Shown one piece after another: positions 9,180-18,125 of a stretch of DNA of 64,000 bases. The number at the start of each line of letters is the position of its first letter. Position 1 is the stretch's first letter. The notes under the pieces were generated by a model. That model searched no databases. It was not told the origin of the DNA and worked only from the letters and a program-made list of their open reading frames with translations. This DNA is from Salinicola avicenniae (GTDB lineage Bacteria > Pseudomonadota > Gammaproteobacteria > Pseudomonadales > Halomonadaceae), in NCBI RefSeq assembly GCF_023736115.1, contig NZ_JAKQZC010000004.1:496001-560000 (forward strand), in the 5' to 3' direction. Position numbers and translations under genes: made by a program.

Positions 9180-10040
9180 ATGAGCGAACGTCAGGTACTG
9201 GCCTGTATCGATGACTCCCGGCATGCGCTGGCGGTCTGTGCCGCGTCGGCCTGGGCCGCACAGCGCCTCGGTGTACCGCTGGAGCTGATGCACGTGCTGA
9301 GCAAGGGGCAGTCGAGCGGGCCAGCGGACGCCAGCGGCCAGATCGGTCTCGGCAGCCGCGAGCATCTGCGCGAGCAGTTGACCGAGCTCGATGCGCAGCG
9401 GGCGAAGCTTTCGCAGCAACACGGTCGCGAGCTGCTGGCGGCGGCGCAGGCACAGGTCGAGCGCATCGCGCCGACGACGACAAGCACGATTGCCCTGCGT
9501 CATGGCGACCTGATCGAGTCGCTGGTCGAACGCGAGCCGCAGTCCCGACTGGTCGTGCTGGGCAAGCGCGGCGAGTCCGCCGACGAGGCACAGGGTCACC
9601 TCGGCAGCAATCTCGAGCGAGTCGTGCGCACGCTGCATACGCCGATTCTGGTCGTACCCGAGTCGTTCGCAGCGCCGACGCGGCTGATGCTGGCCTTCGA
9701 CGGTAGCCGGACCACGCGCAAGGGCGTCGAAATGATTGCCGACAGTCCGCTGCTTAACGGTCTGGTCTGCCACGTGGTGATGGTCGGGGCGGGAACCGAC
9801 GACCAGCGCGCCCAGCTTTCCTGGGCGCTGGAGACGCTACGCGAAGGCGGCGTCGAAGCGGAGGGGGAAATTCTCGCGGGTGACGTCGACGAACAGCTAT
9901 CGGACTACGTCGATAGCCGGCGCATCGATCTGACGATCATGGGCGCCTATGGCCACTCGCGAATTCGCCATCTGCTTGTCGGCAGTACCACGACCGCGAT
10001 GCTGCAACAGTCTCGTGCTGCGACGCTGATCCTGCGCTGA
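9180..10040 (+). CDS. Tandem universal stress protein (UspA-like)
   Basis: 286 residues with two Usp domains in tandem. The first begins VLACIDDSRHALAV, the second at about residue 160 (RLMLAFDGSRTTRKGVEMIA). The second ends with the ATP-binding signature GAYGHSRIRHLLVGSTTTAML, and the first has a less canonical GKRGESADEAQGHLGSNLERV. AAGGAG precedes the ATG. It is likely co-transcribed with the SulP transporter, as in Usp-associated SulP loci, where it may adjust transporter activity. Confidence 0.88.
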   Translation: MSERQVLACIDDSRHALAVCAASAWAAQRLGVPLELMHVLSKGQSSGPADASGQIGLGSREHLREQLTELDAQRAKLSQQHGRELLAAAQAQVERIAPTTTSTIALRHGDLIESLVEREPQSRLVVLGKRGESADEAQGHLGSNLERVVRTLHTPILVVPESFAAPTRLMLAFDGSRTTRKGVEMIADSPLLNGLVCHVVMVGAGTDDQRAQLSWALETLREGGVEAEGEILAGDVDEQLSDYVDSRRIDLTIMGAYGHSRIRHLLVGSTTTAMLQQSRAATLILR

Positions 10041-10143
10041 CAGTCGGACGCGCCTTCGCCGTCGGCGGTGGGCGCGTGTCGTGCCCCGCTCGGTATGTCG
10101 TCATTCGCCGTATTGAATTCGCAACATCGGTCGCGCCTGGGGG

Positions 10144-10761
10144 TTACTCGTCGTCGCGCGGCGGCGGGGCGGGGCGATGGGCGAGGAAGCGAGAGAGCTT
10201 ATCCGTCTGGCTTTCGCCGATCTGGCAGAGCTGCCAGGCGATATCGGCATACTGCATCAAGGTCGGCAGCATCAGCTGCAGCCGGTGGTGGTCGTGCTCG
10301 TGGCGCTTGGCCTCGTCGTCAAGCCACTCGAACAGCCGTGCCAGGCGCGTGTAGTTGACGTCGCCGCGCCCGCGGTTGCCGCGTAGCGCATCGATCGCCA
10401 GGCAGCGCATCACGCTACGCTTGTTGGGATCGAGGCTCTCCTTGTCGAGCAGTGCTTCGGTGTGGCGCACGAACTGCCCCATCAATTGCGACAGTTCCGC
10501 CGCCTCGAGCTGGTGGCGCACGGCCTGCTGACTGTCGGTGAGCGCTTGTTGCTGGCGCGAGAGCCCGCGAACCAGAATGACCAGCTGCACGCAGAGCCAG
10601 CCTGCCAGTACTAGCGCCAGCAGATAGAGCCCCAGGGGCGCCAGCGCCTCGGCAGGCAGCGGCCAGCTCAGGTCGCTGGCGAGAATCCCGCCGCCCGCCA
10701 TGGCCAGCAGCAGGATCACGATCAGGGCGATGGAGACGCCGGATTTCATAGCCAAGTCCAT
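10144..10761 (-). CDS. Conserved-looking membrane protein of unknown function
   Basis: 205 residues. Two hydrophobic segments near the N-terminus (SIALIVILLLAMAGGGILA and LGLYLLALVLAGWLCVQLVIL) are followed by a cytoplasmic helical region rich in Gln, Glu and Arg (QQQALTDSQQAVRHQLEAAE), likely a coiled coil. I do not recognise the family. It lies 104 bp downstream of the last gene of the APE-like cluster in the same direction and may be at the tail of that transcript. The start could alternatively be the Met at 10749. Confidence 0.55.
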   Translation of the reverse strand: MDLAMKSGVSIALIVILLLAMAGGGILASDLSWPLPAEALAPLGLYLLALVLAGWLCVQLVILVRGLSRQQQALTDSQQAVRHQLEAAELSQLMGQFVRHTEALLDKESLDPNKRSVMRCLAIDALRGNRGRGDVNYTRLARLFEWLDDEAKRHEHDHHRLQLMLPTLMQYADIAWQLCQIGESQTDKLSRFLAHRPAPPPRDDE

Positions 10762-10865
10762 TGCGAAGGCGTTAGCCGCCGATAGCGTGATCTATCGGCT
10801 TGCGCTGAGGTTTCTTGAGCCTGTCGGCGCGGCGACTACCCATTTCCCTGTGATGACCGCTGCGA

Positions 10866-11603
10866 CTAGAACATGCCGCCGTTGACCGCGATCACCTGGC
10901 GGGTGATGTAGGCCGCATCCTTCGAGCACAGAAAACTCACGGTGCCGGCGATCTCCTCCGCCTGACCGGTACGCTGCATCGGGATCAGCTTGCGCACTTC
11001 GTCACGCGACAGCGCATCGGTCATGCGCGTGTCGATCCAGCCCGGCGCGACGCAGTTGACGGTGATCTGGCGCTTGGCCAGCTCCACCGCCAGCGCCTTG
11101 GTGGCGCCGATAATCCCGGCCTTGGCGGCACTGTAGTTGACCTGCCCGCGATTGCCGGTTAGCCCCGACATGGACGATAGGGTGACGATGCGCCCGGGGC
11201 GGCGGCGCTGGATCATCGGCATCACCAGCGGGTGCAGCACGTTGTAGAAACCATCCAGGTTGGTGCGCAGCACGCTGTCCCAATCCTCGCCCTCTAGCGC
11301 CGGGAACGGCTTGTCTGCGGTGATCCCGGCGTTACAGACCACGCCGTGATAGCAGCCGTGCTCGGCGATATCGGCTTCAAGCTGTGTCCTGACCGTCTCA
11401 CGGTCGGTGACATCGAAGTGGATCAGTCGCGCCTGGCGACCCTCGGCCTCGACCGCCGCGCGCACCCGTTCGATGTCCTCGCCGGGTCGCCGGCAGTGCA
11501 GCGCCAGGTCGAAGCCGTCACGCGCGAGACGTAGGGCGATAGCTTCGCCGATGCCGCGATTGGCGCCGGTCACGAGAATGGTGTCGGAAGTCGTCTCTTT
11601 CAT
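10866..11603 (-). CDS. 3-oxoacyl-ACP reductase (FabG-like; ApeQ-type ketoreductase)
   Basis: 245 residues, a short-chain dehydrogenase with the NADPH-binding motif TGANRGIGEAIA and the catalytic Ser-Tyr-Lys set (SSMSGLTGNRGQVNYSAAKAG). The C-terminus IAVNGGMF is typical of FabG. As the last recognisable enzyme of the APE-like cluster, it should reduce the beta-keto group of the growing polyene chain on the ACP. In E. coli-type APE clusters a second ketosynthase (ApeR) follows this gene; here none does. Confidence 0.9.
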   Translation of the reverse strand: MKETTSDTILVTGANRGIGEAIALRLARDGFDLALHCRRPGEDIERVRAAVEAEGRQARLIHFDVTDRETVRTQLEADIAEHGCYHGVVCNAGITADKPFPALEGEDWDSVLRTNLDGFYNVLHPLVMPMIQRRRPGRIVTLSSMSGLTGNRGQVNYSAAKAGIIGATKALAVELAKRQITVNCVAPGWIDTRMTDALSRDEVRKLIPMQRTGQAEEIAGTVSFLCSKDAAYITRQVIAVNGGMF

Positions 11604-11630
11604 GCAGCCTCGAATACGAAATCGCCGCGC

Positions 11631-12137
11631 TCAGGCATCGCCGAGCGCGGGCAGGGAGTCGGGACGATAAAGCGTCAGGGTGCCTTCGGCCAGCGGTTCG
11701 GCGCCCTCATCGTCATCGCGCCACGCCAGCCGCCCACTGACCTGAGTGACCCCGTTGTCGGCAACGAAGTCGAGTGAGGCGACAACGACGATCTCGCGAC
11801 CGAACGGCCAGTGTGCGAGGCGGCTGCGGTAGCGGCGGCTGCCGAGCAGCAGCCCGGGCGTGACCGGCTCACCGCTGGCGGCCGCGCGATAGCCGCCCCA
11901 GGCGGCGACCGTCTGGGCGATCCACTCGATGCCGACCCAGGCCGGGATGCCCGCCGCTTCGGCGAACAGGTCCTCGGGCTGTGTCAACGCTGTCGCCGTG
12001 GCGCTGTCATCGTCGACCGCGATCAGCTGCGCCAGCAGACACATGCCGCGGGCATGAGGGACCAGCGGTGCCACGGGACACGGCAGGACCGGGGCGAGCG
12101 GTGCAGGCGTGGGAGGGGGGGGAGCGAAAGTAGCCAA
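11631..12137 (-). CDS. Hotdog-fold 3-hydroxyacyl-ACP dehydratase (ApeP-like)
   Basis: 168 residues with a Pro/Ala-rich N-terminal stretch, then a FabZ/ApeP-like hotdog core (LVPHARGMCLLAQLIAVDDD, ending GTLTLYRP). The helix IPAWVGIEWIAQTVAAWGGY matches the central hotdog helix. It sits between the ketosynthase and the ketoreductase, 10 bp from the former, the same KS-DH-KR order as apeO-apeP-apeQ. It would dehydrate hydroxyacyl intermediates to build the conjugated chain, possibly as partner of the second dehydratase fused to the ligase. Confidence 0.8.
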   Translation of the reverse strand: MATFAPPPPTPAPLAPVLPCPVAPLVPHARGMCLLAQLIAVDDDSATATALTQPEDLFAEAAGIPAWVGIEWIAQTVAAWGGYRAAASGEPVTPGLLLGSRRYRSRLAHWPFGREIVVVASLDFVADNGVTQVSGRLAWRDDDEGAEPLAEGTLTLYRPDSLPALGDA

Positions 12138-12146
12138 AGGTCGAGA

Positions 12147-13334
12147 TCACGCGTCGTCGGTCAGGGTTAACAGCAGGCTGGCGTTGTTGCCGCCGAAGGC
12201 GAAGCTGTTGCTCAGGGTGCGGCGGGGAGCTCGCGCGGGTACCTCTGCGGCCAACACCAGCGGCAGCGGCGCCAGATCCGGGTCGTAGTCGCCGTCGAAA
12301 CGGTGCAGCGGAAGCCGTCCCCGAGCCAGTGTCAGCCAGCAGAAGGCGGCCTCGAGGGCGCCGGCGGCGCCCAGCGTGTGTCCGGTCAAGGCTTTCGTCG
12401 AGCTGCAGGCCGGAGGCGTCGGAAACAGCGCCGTCACGGCGGCGGCTTCCATACTGTCGTTGAGCGGCGTGCCGGTACCATGAAGATTGAGATAGTCGAT
12501 GTCGTCGACGTCATAGCCGGCCATGGCGAGCGCCTGGCGCATGGCGTCGACGGCGCCGCTGCCATCCGGTCGCGGTGCCGAAATATGGTGGGCGTCGGCA
12601 CTCTCGCCGATGCCGGCGAGCTGTACGCCGCCGCCTTCCGGCGTGACCACGAACAGCGCCGCCGCCTCACCCAGGTTGATGCCGTCGCGCTGGCGCGAGA
12701 AGGGCAGGCAGGGATGGGCGCTCACTGCATCCAGGCTGGCGAAGCCGTTGACGGTGAGCTGGCACAGGCTGTCGGCGCCCCCGGCGATCACCGCATCGCA
12801 CTGGCCGCTTTTCAGCAGGCGCCGTGCGCTGGCGAGGGCGCGGGCGCTGGAGCTGCACGCGGTGGAGAGGGCGTAGCAGGGGCCTTCGAGACCCAACCGG
12901 TCGGCAACGAAGCGCGCCGGCGCGCCGAGTTCCTGACGCGCGTAGGCGAAATCCTCGGGCAACGCGCCTTCGTGGCCGCTGGCGGCGATGGCTTGTTCGG
13001 TCTCGCCAATGCCCGAGGTACTGGTACCGATCACCACGCCGATCCGCTCGACAGGCACGCGTGCCAGCAGCGCTTCCAGGGCGGGACTGAGCCGGGCCAG
13101 CGCCAGCGCCAGCAGACGATTGTTGCGTGAGCGATGGTCGCGCGGCCAAGCGCTGGCGTCGGGTAGCGGCTCGTCAACCCGGCCCAGCGGCAGCGCGCGG
13201 CCGGGCGTGAAGGCATCGCTGAGGGGCAGATGACGTTCGCCACTGAACAGGGCGTCGGCGATGGTCTCCAGGTCGCTGCCGAGCGAGCAGACCACACCCG
13301 GGCGAGAGAGGCGGCAGGGGAAGGTCGATGTCAT
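12147..13334 (-). CDS. Beta-ketoacyl-ACP synthase (ApeO-like)
   Basis: 395 residues, FabF/FabB-class thiolase fold. The active-site cysteine is in LSTACSSSARALASARRLL, the two catalytic histidines in NLHGTGTPLNDSMEA and KALTGHTLGAAGALEAAF. It is the only complete ketosynthase in the cluster. By analogy with E. coli APE synthesis it would pair with the ApeC-like chain-length factor at 22694-23404. Its ATG overlaps the stop of the DUF3261 lipoprotein gene by 4 bp. Confidence 0.92.
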   Translation of the reverse strand: MTSTFPCRLSRPGVVCSLGSDLETIADALFSGERHLPLSDAFTPGRALPLGRVDEPLPDASAWPRDHRSRNNRLLALALARLSPALEALLARVPVERIGVVIGTSTSGIGETEQAIAASGHEGALPEDFAYARQELGAPARFVADRLGLEGPCYALSTACSSSARALASARRLLKSGQCDAVIAGGADSLCQLTVNGFASLDAVSAHPCLPFSRQRDGINLGEAAALFVVTPEGGGVQLAGIGESADAHHISAPRPDGSGAVDAMRQALAMAGYDVDDIDYLNLHGTGTPLNDSMEAAAVTALFPTPPACSSTKALTGHTLGAAGALEAAFCWLTLARGRLPLHRFDGDYDPDLAPLPLVLAAEVPARAPRRTLSNSFAFGGNNASLLLTLTDDA

Positions 13335-13945
13335 GGGCTGCCGTGCTCCTCCAGCGGCGTGATCGTCAAGCGGTAGCCGCCCTGGCGGTCATCCAGCGTC
13401 AGCGGCTGGCGGTGCCGGGGATCTGGCGGCGGGGTGATGCGCGCGGCCAGCCGCGCGTGATAAGTGATCTCTCGGGCATGCCGATCTTCGCTGACGTCCC
13501 AGGCACTGCCGGCAAATGCCTCGGTGAGCGTTGGCAGCGGCCACAGGCTCCACTCCAGGCGTGAGGCGAGCCAGGCCGGCGGTATCGGCAGCGGCGGTTC
13601 GCCGGGGGCGTCGCCGGCTTCGAAGCGGGCGCCTTCGGCATCGCGAACCAGCGTCGTCAGACGCTGGCCGTAGGGCGTCACCAGCACGGCACGCAGGGCT
13701 GCCGGCGTGATACGGATCACGGCCATCAGCGTGCGCGTCTCGCCGTCGTCGGGCGTGAAGGCGAGTCGGGCGCGCAGCGTCTCGTTGGTGGCGGCAGCGG
13801 CCAGCGGTGGTGAGGGCGAGACCGGCGGTGTCAGGCTGCAGGCACTCACGGCGAGTAGCAGTGCGGCGAGCCCCAGGCCGCCAAGCTTGCGACGTAGGGT
13901 GGTTCGATGTCTTTCCTGTGCGGTGGCAGTCACCCGGTCGATCAC
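13331..13945 (-). CDS. DUF3261 lipoprotein (ApeN-like)
   Basis: 204 residues from a GTG start that overlaps the halogenase-like gene stop (GTGA). A positively charged N-terminus is followed by a hydrophobic stretch and lipobox (LGLAALLLAVSACSL), so it should be a lipid-anchored envelope protein. The remainder is a beta-rich domain of the DUF3261 type found in APE clusters between the exporter and the ketosynthase. A role in moving or anchoring the product at the outer membrane is inferred from context. Confidence 0.75.
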   Translation of the reverse strand: MIDRVTATAQERHRTTLRRKLGGLGLAALLLAVSACSLTPPVSPSPPLAAAATNETLRARLAFTPDDGETRTLMAVIRITPAALRAVLVTPYGQRLTTLVRDAEGARFEAGDAPGEPPLPIPPAWLASRLEWSLWPLPTLTEAFAGSAWDVSEDRHAREITYHARLAARITPPPDPRHRQPLTLDDRQGGYRLTITPLEEHGSP

Positions 13946-15210
13946 GTTCCGACTCCCTGCGTTTCGCTATCGTCGCCCGTCTTTCGGCGCAGGTGGCAGA
14001 GCGCCGCCAGCGTGTCGATGTGTCGGCGCGAGGCGCTGGCGAAGGGATTGCTGCGGTCCCAGGCATAGCCGGCCAGAATCGCGCTGATACGGGCACGGAT
14101 CTCCGCTGGCGCATCGTCGTGGAAGATGATCGTCTGCAGGCGGCCGTCGTACCAGGCATCGACGAAGGCGCGGAAGGTCTCGATTCCCTCGCGCAGGGGG
14201 CGCTCGAACGCCGCCTCCCAGTCCACGGTTTCGCCGTCGAGCACGCGGTCGACCAGCGGTGCCGCCAGGCTGGCCGAGCGCAGGGCGATGGTGACGCCGG
14301 AGGAGAAGACCGGATCGAGGAATTCACCGGCATTGCCGAGCAGCGCATAGCCCGGGCCGTGCAGGCGGGAGACATCGGCGGAGTACCCGTGCAGTTCGCC
14401 GACCGCCCGCAGCGGCTCGGCGTCGGCGAGGAGTTCGGCAAAGCGTGGCTCGGCGTCGACCCACGCCTGCCAGCAGGCCGCGGGAGTGTCGCCGGCGGCG
14501 GCTAGCGTCGCGTCGTCGCCCACCACGCCGACCGAGGCGCGGCCGTCGCGGAAAGGGATCAGCCAGTACCAGATGTCGGGCTGCTGCGGATGCACGCCGA
14601 TCAGGATCTTCTCGCGGTCGTGCCGCGGGTCGTCGGTGCGTATCTGCACATGGGTGAAGAGCGCACTGCGGGGCGCCAGGCGGGCGTCGCGCTCGAGCTG
14701 TTCGAGACGCGCCAGCACGCGGCCATAGCCGCTGGCATCGAGCACGAATCCGGCGCTCAGGGTTTGCGTCTCGCCAGTCTCGTCGCGCAGCGTGACCGTC
14801 GGGCGAGTCGCGTCGGCGACAAACGCCTCGACGCTGACGCCAAACCGAACCTCGACGCCCTTGGCGCACGCCGCGTCGATCAGGCGCTGATCGAAGTCGG
14901 CACGCTCGACCTGGAAGGTGGTGCCCCAGCCCGGGGTGAACTTCTCGCGAAAGTCGATGGCCGTTTCGTGGCCGTTCCGGGTGAAGGCGGCGCCATTCTT
15001 CGGCTGGTAGTCGGCGGCGATGACCGTTTCCAGCAGGCCGGCCTCCTCGAGGTGGCTCATGCACTGTGGCAGTAGGCTCTCGCCGATGGAGAAGCGCGGG
15101 AAGTGGCTGCGCTCGAGTACCAGGACGCGGCGCCCGAGGGTCGCCAGACGTGCTGCAGCTGCGGCGCCTGCGGGGCCGGCACCGATGACGATGACGTCGA
15201 CGTCAGACAT
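13942..15210 (-). CDS. FAD-dependent oxidoreductase with flavin-halogenase motif
   Basis: 422 residues. The FAD-binding motif GAGPAG is at residues 10-15. It is followed by ERSHFPRFSIGESLLPQ, typical of the geranylgeranyl reductase/tryptophan halogenase superfamily. A WYWLIP motif at 214-219 fits the WxWxIP signature of flavin-dependent halogenases, and Lys71 in YQPKNGAAF is a possible counterpart of the halogenase lysine. It overlaps the MMPL exporter by 8 bp. In the related xanthomonadin pathway the pigment is brominated, so halogenation is plausible, but non-halogenating oxidoreductases of this superfamily also occur in such clusters. Confidence 0.8.
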   Translation of the reverse strand: MSDVDVIVIGAGPAGAAAAARLATLGRRVLVLERSHFPRFSIGESLLPQCMSHLEEAGLLETVIAADYQPKNGAAFTRNGHETAIDFREKFTPGWGTTFQVERADFDQRLIDAACAKGVEVRFGVSVEAFVADATRPTVTLRDETGETQTLSAGFVLDASGYGRVLARLEQLERDARLAPRSALFTHVQIRTDDPRHDREKILIGVHPQQPDIWYWLIPFRDGRASVGVVGDDATLAAAGDTPAACWQAWVDAEPRFAELLADAEPLRAVGELHGYSADVSRLHGPGYALLGNAGEFLDPVFSSGVTIALRSASLAAPLVDRVLDGETVDWEAAFERPLREGIETFRAFVDAWYDGRLQTIIFHDDAPAEIRARISAILAGYAWDRSNPFASASRRHIDTLAALCHLRRKTGDDSETQGVGT

Positions 15211-17515
15211 GTGTGCGCTCCTCGTGACTGTCGGTCGAAGGGGGACGCACCCAGGGCACCAGTAGCCAGACGCTGGCCAGGCCGATCAGGCAGGTCAGGC
15301 CCAGGTAGTGCAGTGCCGGGGTAGCGCTGAAGGCCAGCGTGCCGAACGCCAGCAGGCTGGTGAGCGTGGACAGCGTGATCGCCAGCCAGGCCGACGGCCG
15401 GCGGGCGTGCTCAACGTTGAAGATACCGGCATCGAGCCCGATCCCCAAGACCAGCAGCAGGCCCAATTGGTTGAAGAGGTTGAGCGGGACACCGGCGATG
15501 GCGAAGACCGACAGCACGATCAGCGTAGCGCCGAAGGGGGGCGCCACCACCCGCCACGCTCGCCGGCGATAGCGCCAGGCCAGGCCAAGGCTCATCAACG
15601 CCATGGCCAGCGCGACCCAGCCGGCGGTGTGGCGGCGCAGCTCGCCGAGCAGCAAGCCGATGCGCTCGACACGATCGACGTAGGTCACGCCGTCGCGGGT
15701 CTCGGCCAGGGTCGTCAGGCGGGCATCGACCTCGGCACTGCGCTCGCCCTGGAGTACCACCGTGGCAGCGACGTCTCCCGCCGGCGTCTCGCCCAGCCAG
15801 AGTCGCTGCTGAAACTGACCCAGCGGCGTCTCCAGCCAGGCGGCTATCGTCAGCGGCGTGCTCTCGTCGAGCGCCACTCGGGCACGTTCGGGTAGTGTCG
15901 ATGGCAGCCCGGCGCGCGCGACCAGTGTCTCCAGCGGCACGGCGTAGAGCGTGCGGACACGCGCCAGATTGCGCTGCTGTTCGGCCAGTGTCGGCACGGT
16001 GTCGGCTAGCGACTGATAGTCGATCGCCAGGCCGTCCGCGATGGCCGCGTCGAGGGCCGTATCGAGCTCGCCGAGACGGGCCAGCAGCGCCTGTTCGTCG
16101 GCGGCGCGCACCAGGAAGTAACGGCTACCGGTATCGCGGTCGAGCAGGCGCTGAACACGGGCTTCGCTCTGCATCAGCGAGGCTGGCGAGGGGTTGAGCA
16201 GCTCAAGACTGTCGTCGCTGTCGAGGCGCCAGGCACACAGGGCGATCAGCAGCACAGCGGCGATCAGGGCGACCCGAGGCGAGAGACGTCGCCGCGGCTG
16301 GCTGAGCCGCCACCAGCGCTCGGCCAGCCGCGCGGTCGCCGGATTGGCGCGCAGGCGGAAGCGTGGCAGCCACAGCACCACGGTCAGCCAGGCGCCGATC
16401 AGCCCGAAGGCCGCGAAGGCGGCCATCTGGCGCAGGCCAGGCATGGGCGTCAGCGCTTGGGCGACGTAGGCGACCACGCTGGAGATCAGTCCCAGTGTCA
16501 GGCTCGGCAGCAGCCGGCGCAGGCGGAAGGCCGTTCCCTGGATGGCGCGGTCGCACTGCAGGTGCAGCACGTAGTCGATGGCGATGCCGATCAGGCTGGC
16601 GCCGAAGGCCAGCGTCAGCAGGTGCAGGCGACCGAATACGCCGAGCGTCAGTGTCAGGGCGAACAGCGAGCCGGCTAGCAGCGGCAGCATCAGCTGCAGC
16701 AGCACGCGCGGTGACCGGAAGACGAAGCCGATCAGCAGCAGCACGCCGACGAGCGATGCCGCGCCGATGGTGGAAATTTCGTGGCGTGCCTGGCGCGCGC
16801 CGGCGGCCGCGTGAAACACCAGTCCGGAGCGCAGCAGCTCGGCATCGGGATGGGCCTGCTGAAACGCCGTCAGCGTCTCGTGCAACGCCTGCTGTAGCGG
16901 CAGTGAATAGGGAGAGCCGTCGAGCTGACCGATCAGCACGCTGAAGCGCTCACCGTCGGCGTCTAGCGTCAGCAGGCCGTCGGCGGCGCGGATCGGACTG
17001 CCAGGCTGGGTTGCCAGCCACTGATCCAGCAGGGCGAAGGGATCGGCGACCGGGTCCGGCCGCGAGGCAGGCGAGAAGAGCCGGCGCAGGGCCGGGGCGA
17101 CCAGCGACTCGCCGTTATCGGTGTCAATGGCCTGCTGCACCGCCGGGGTGAGCAGCCGATAGCGCCAAGCCCCCATCCAGTCGTGCGGATCGTCATCGGC
17201 GAGGTCGAGTTCGCGCCAGTCCAGGCCGGCGAGGCGCCCCGGCGTCTCGAGTGCCTGCAGGCGCTCGGCCAGCGCGCGAGTGGTTTCGCGCCGGTCGTCG
17301 CTATGCAGCAGCAGCAGGAATCGATCCTCGAAGCCGCGCCCGAGCGAGCGGTCCGCCTGCTCGGCAAGCGGTGCCTGGCGATCGGCGGGCAGCAGCGCGG
17401 TGAGATCGGTATCCGCCGGCACGCCCTGGCGCAGCATCACTGCGAGCCAGACGGCGCAGGCCAGCAGGACGACCAGCCATAGCCAGGCGAGTCGACGGGA
17501 ACCCGGATGGCTCAT
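15203..17515 (-). CDS. MMPL/RND-type lipid exporter (ApeM-like)
   Basis: 770 residues with about 12 membrane segments in two halves. Each half has one N-terminal span, a large periplasmic loop and a five-span bundle (e.g. GAASLVGVLLLIGFVF, and LGLLLVLGIGLDAGIFNVEHARR with acidic residues in the fourth helix of the bundle). This layout is that of MMPL transporters that export lipids and polyketide-like products. It overlaps the LolA-like gene by 4 bp. In this cluster it should move the aryl-polyene lipid out of the inner membrane. Confidence 0.87.
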   Translation of the reverse strand: MSHPGSRRLAWLWLVVLLACAVWLAVMLRQGVPADTDLTALLPADRQAPLAEQADRSLGRGFEDRFLLLLHSDDRRETTRALAERLQALETPGRLAGLDWRELDLADDDPHDWMGAWRYRLLTPAVQQAIDTDNGESLVAPALRRLFSPASRPDPVADPFALLDQWLATQPGSPIRAADGLLTLDADGERFSVLIGQLDGSPYSLPLQQALHETLTAFQQAHPDAELLRSGLVFHAAAGARQARHEISTIGAASLVGVLLLIGFVFRSPRVLLQLMLPLLAGSLFALTLTLGVFGRLHLLTLAFGASLIGIAIDYVLHLQCDRAIQGTAFRLRRLLPSLTLGLISSVVAYVAQALTPMPGLRQMAAFAAFGLIGAWLTVVLWLPRFRLRANPATARLAERWWRLSQPRRRLSPRVALIAAVLLIALCAWRLDSDDSLELLNPSPASLMQSEARVQRLLDRDTGSRYFLVRAADEQALLARLGELDTALDAAIADGLAIDYQSLADTVPTLAEQQRNLARVRTLYAVPLETLVARAGLPSTLPERARVALDESTPLTIAAWLETPLGQFQQRLWLGETPAGDVAATVVLQGERSAEVDARLTTLAETRDGVTYVDRVERIGLLLGELRRHTAGWVALAMALMSLGLAWRYRRRAWRVVAPPFGATLIVLSVFAIAGVPLNLFNQLGLLLVLGIGLDAGIFNVEHARRPSAWLAITLSTLTSLLAFGTLAFSATPALHYLGLTCLIGLASVWLLVPWVRPPSTDSHEERTHV

Positions 17516-18072
17516 GCGTCGGGCGCGAGGGTGTGTTGATCGAACAGGCGGACGTGGAGTCTGTCGCCCGTCGGGGTCTGCATCTCGAGACGCTGGAGAT
17601 AGCGTTCACCGCCGTTCAGGATGATGCGCTCGATGCGTTCGCGCAGGGCGGCCTCCCGCGGAATCAGATTGACCGTCCATTGCGCCGCCTCGCCCGAGAG
17701 CGTGATCGAGAAGCGCGACTCCAGCGCCTGCCAGTCGCCTTCCAGCAGTTGCAGAAAGAGCTGGGCGACCTGCTCACCGCCCGGCGGGGCCTGGTCGCCG
17801 CTGCCGCTGGTGATCGCTTCCGGCGTCAGCTCGATGCGCTCCTCGACGGGCGCCTCCAGCTGCCAGACCACGCGTTCGCCCCGCACGAAACGGAAGCGCC
17901 CGCGGCTATCGAGGGTGCTGTCGAGGTCGGCAAGATAGCGTTGCTGCTCGAAGCTGCCGGCCAGCGAGGGTGTGGCCGCGAGTCGCTGCTGGAGATCGCC
18001 GAGATCGAAGGCCTGGGCGCTGACCGGTAGCAGGCACAGCAGCAGGCTCAAAAGCAGGATTCTGGGAGACAT
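17512..18072 (-). CDS. LolA-like periplasmic outer-membrane lipoprotein carrier (ApeL-like)
   Basis: 186 residues from the ATG at 18072, chosen because AAGGA precedes it and a clean signal peptide follows (MSPRILLLSLLLCLLPVSAQA). The mature protein has the LolA fold signature (LQQRLAATPSLAGSFEQQRYLADLDSTLDSRGRF). LolA-like proteins shuttle hydrophobic molecules across the periplasm. Between the acyltransferase and the MMPL exporter, it probably chaperones the polyene lipid rather than general lipoproteins. Confidence 0.85.
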   Translation of the reverse strand: MSPRILLLSLLLCLLPVSAQAFDLGDLQQRLAATPSLAGSFEQQRYLADLDSTLDSRGRFRFVRGERVVWQLEAPVEERIELTPEAITSGSGDQAPPGGEQVAQLFLQLLEGDWQALESRFSITLSGEAAQWTVNLIPREAALRERIERIILNGGERYLQRLEMQTPTGDRLHVRLFDQHTLAPDA

Positions 18073-18125
18073 GCCTACGTCCTTGTGATGTCTGTCGTCA
18101 TGAGGATTTCGCGCGCCGGCGTCGC

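Noticed and set aside
7488-9773. Long minus-strand open frame (about 760 codons) opposite the SulP and Usp genes
   Set aside because: It is the antisense shadow of two clear plus-strand genes in GC-rich DNA; its translation is rich in His, Arg, Gln and Asp and shows no domain.
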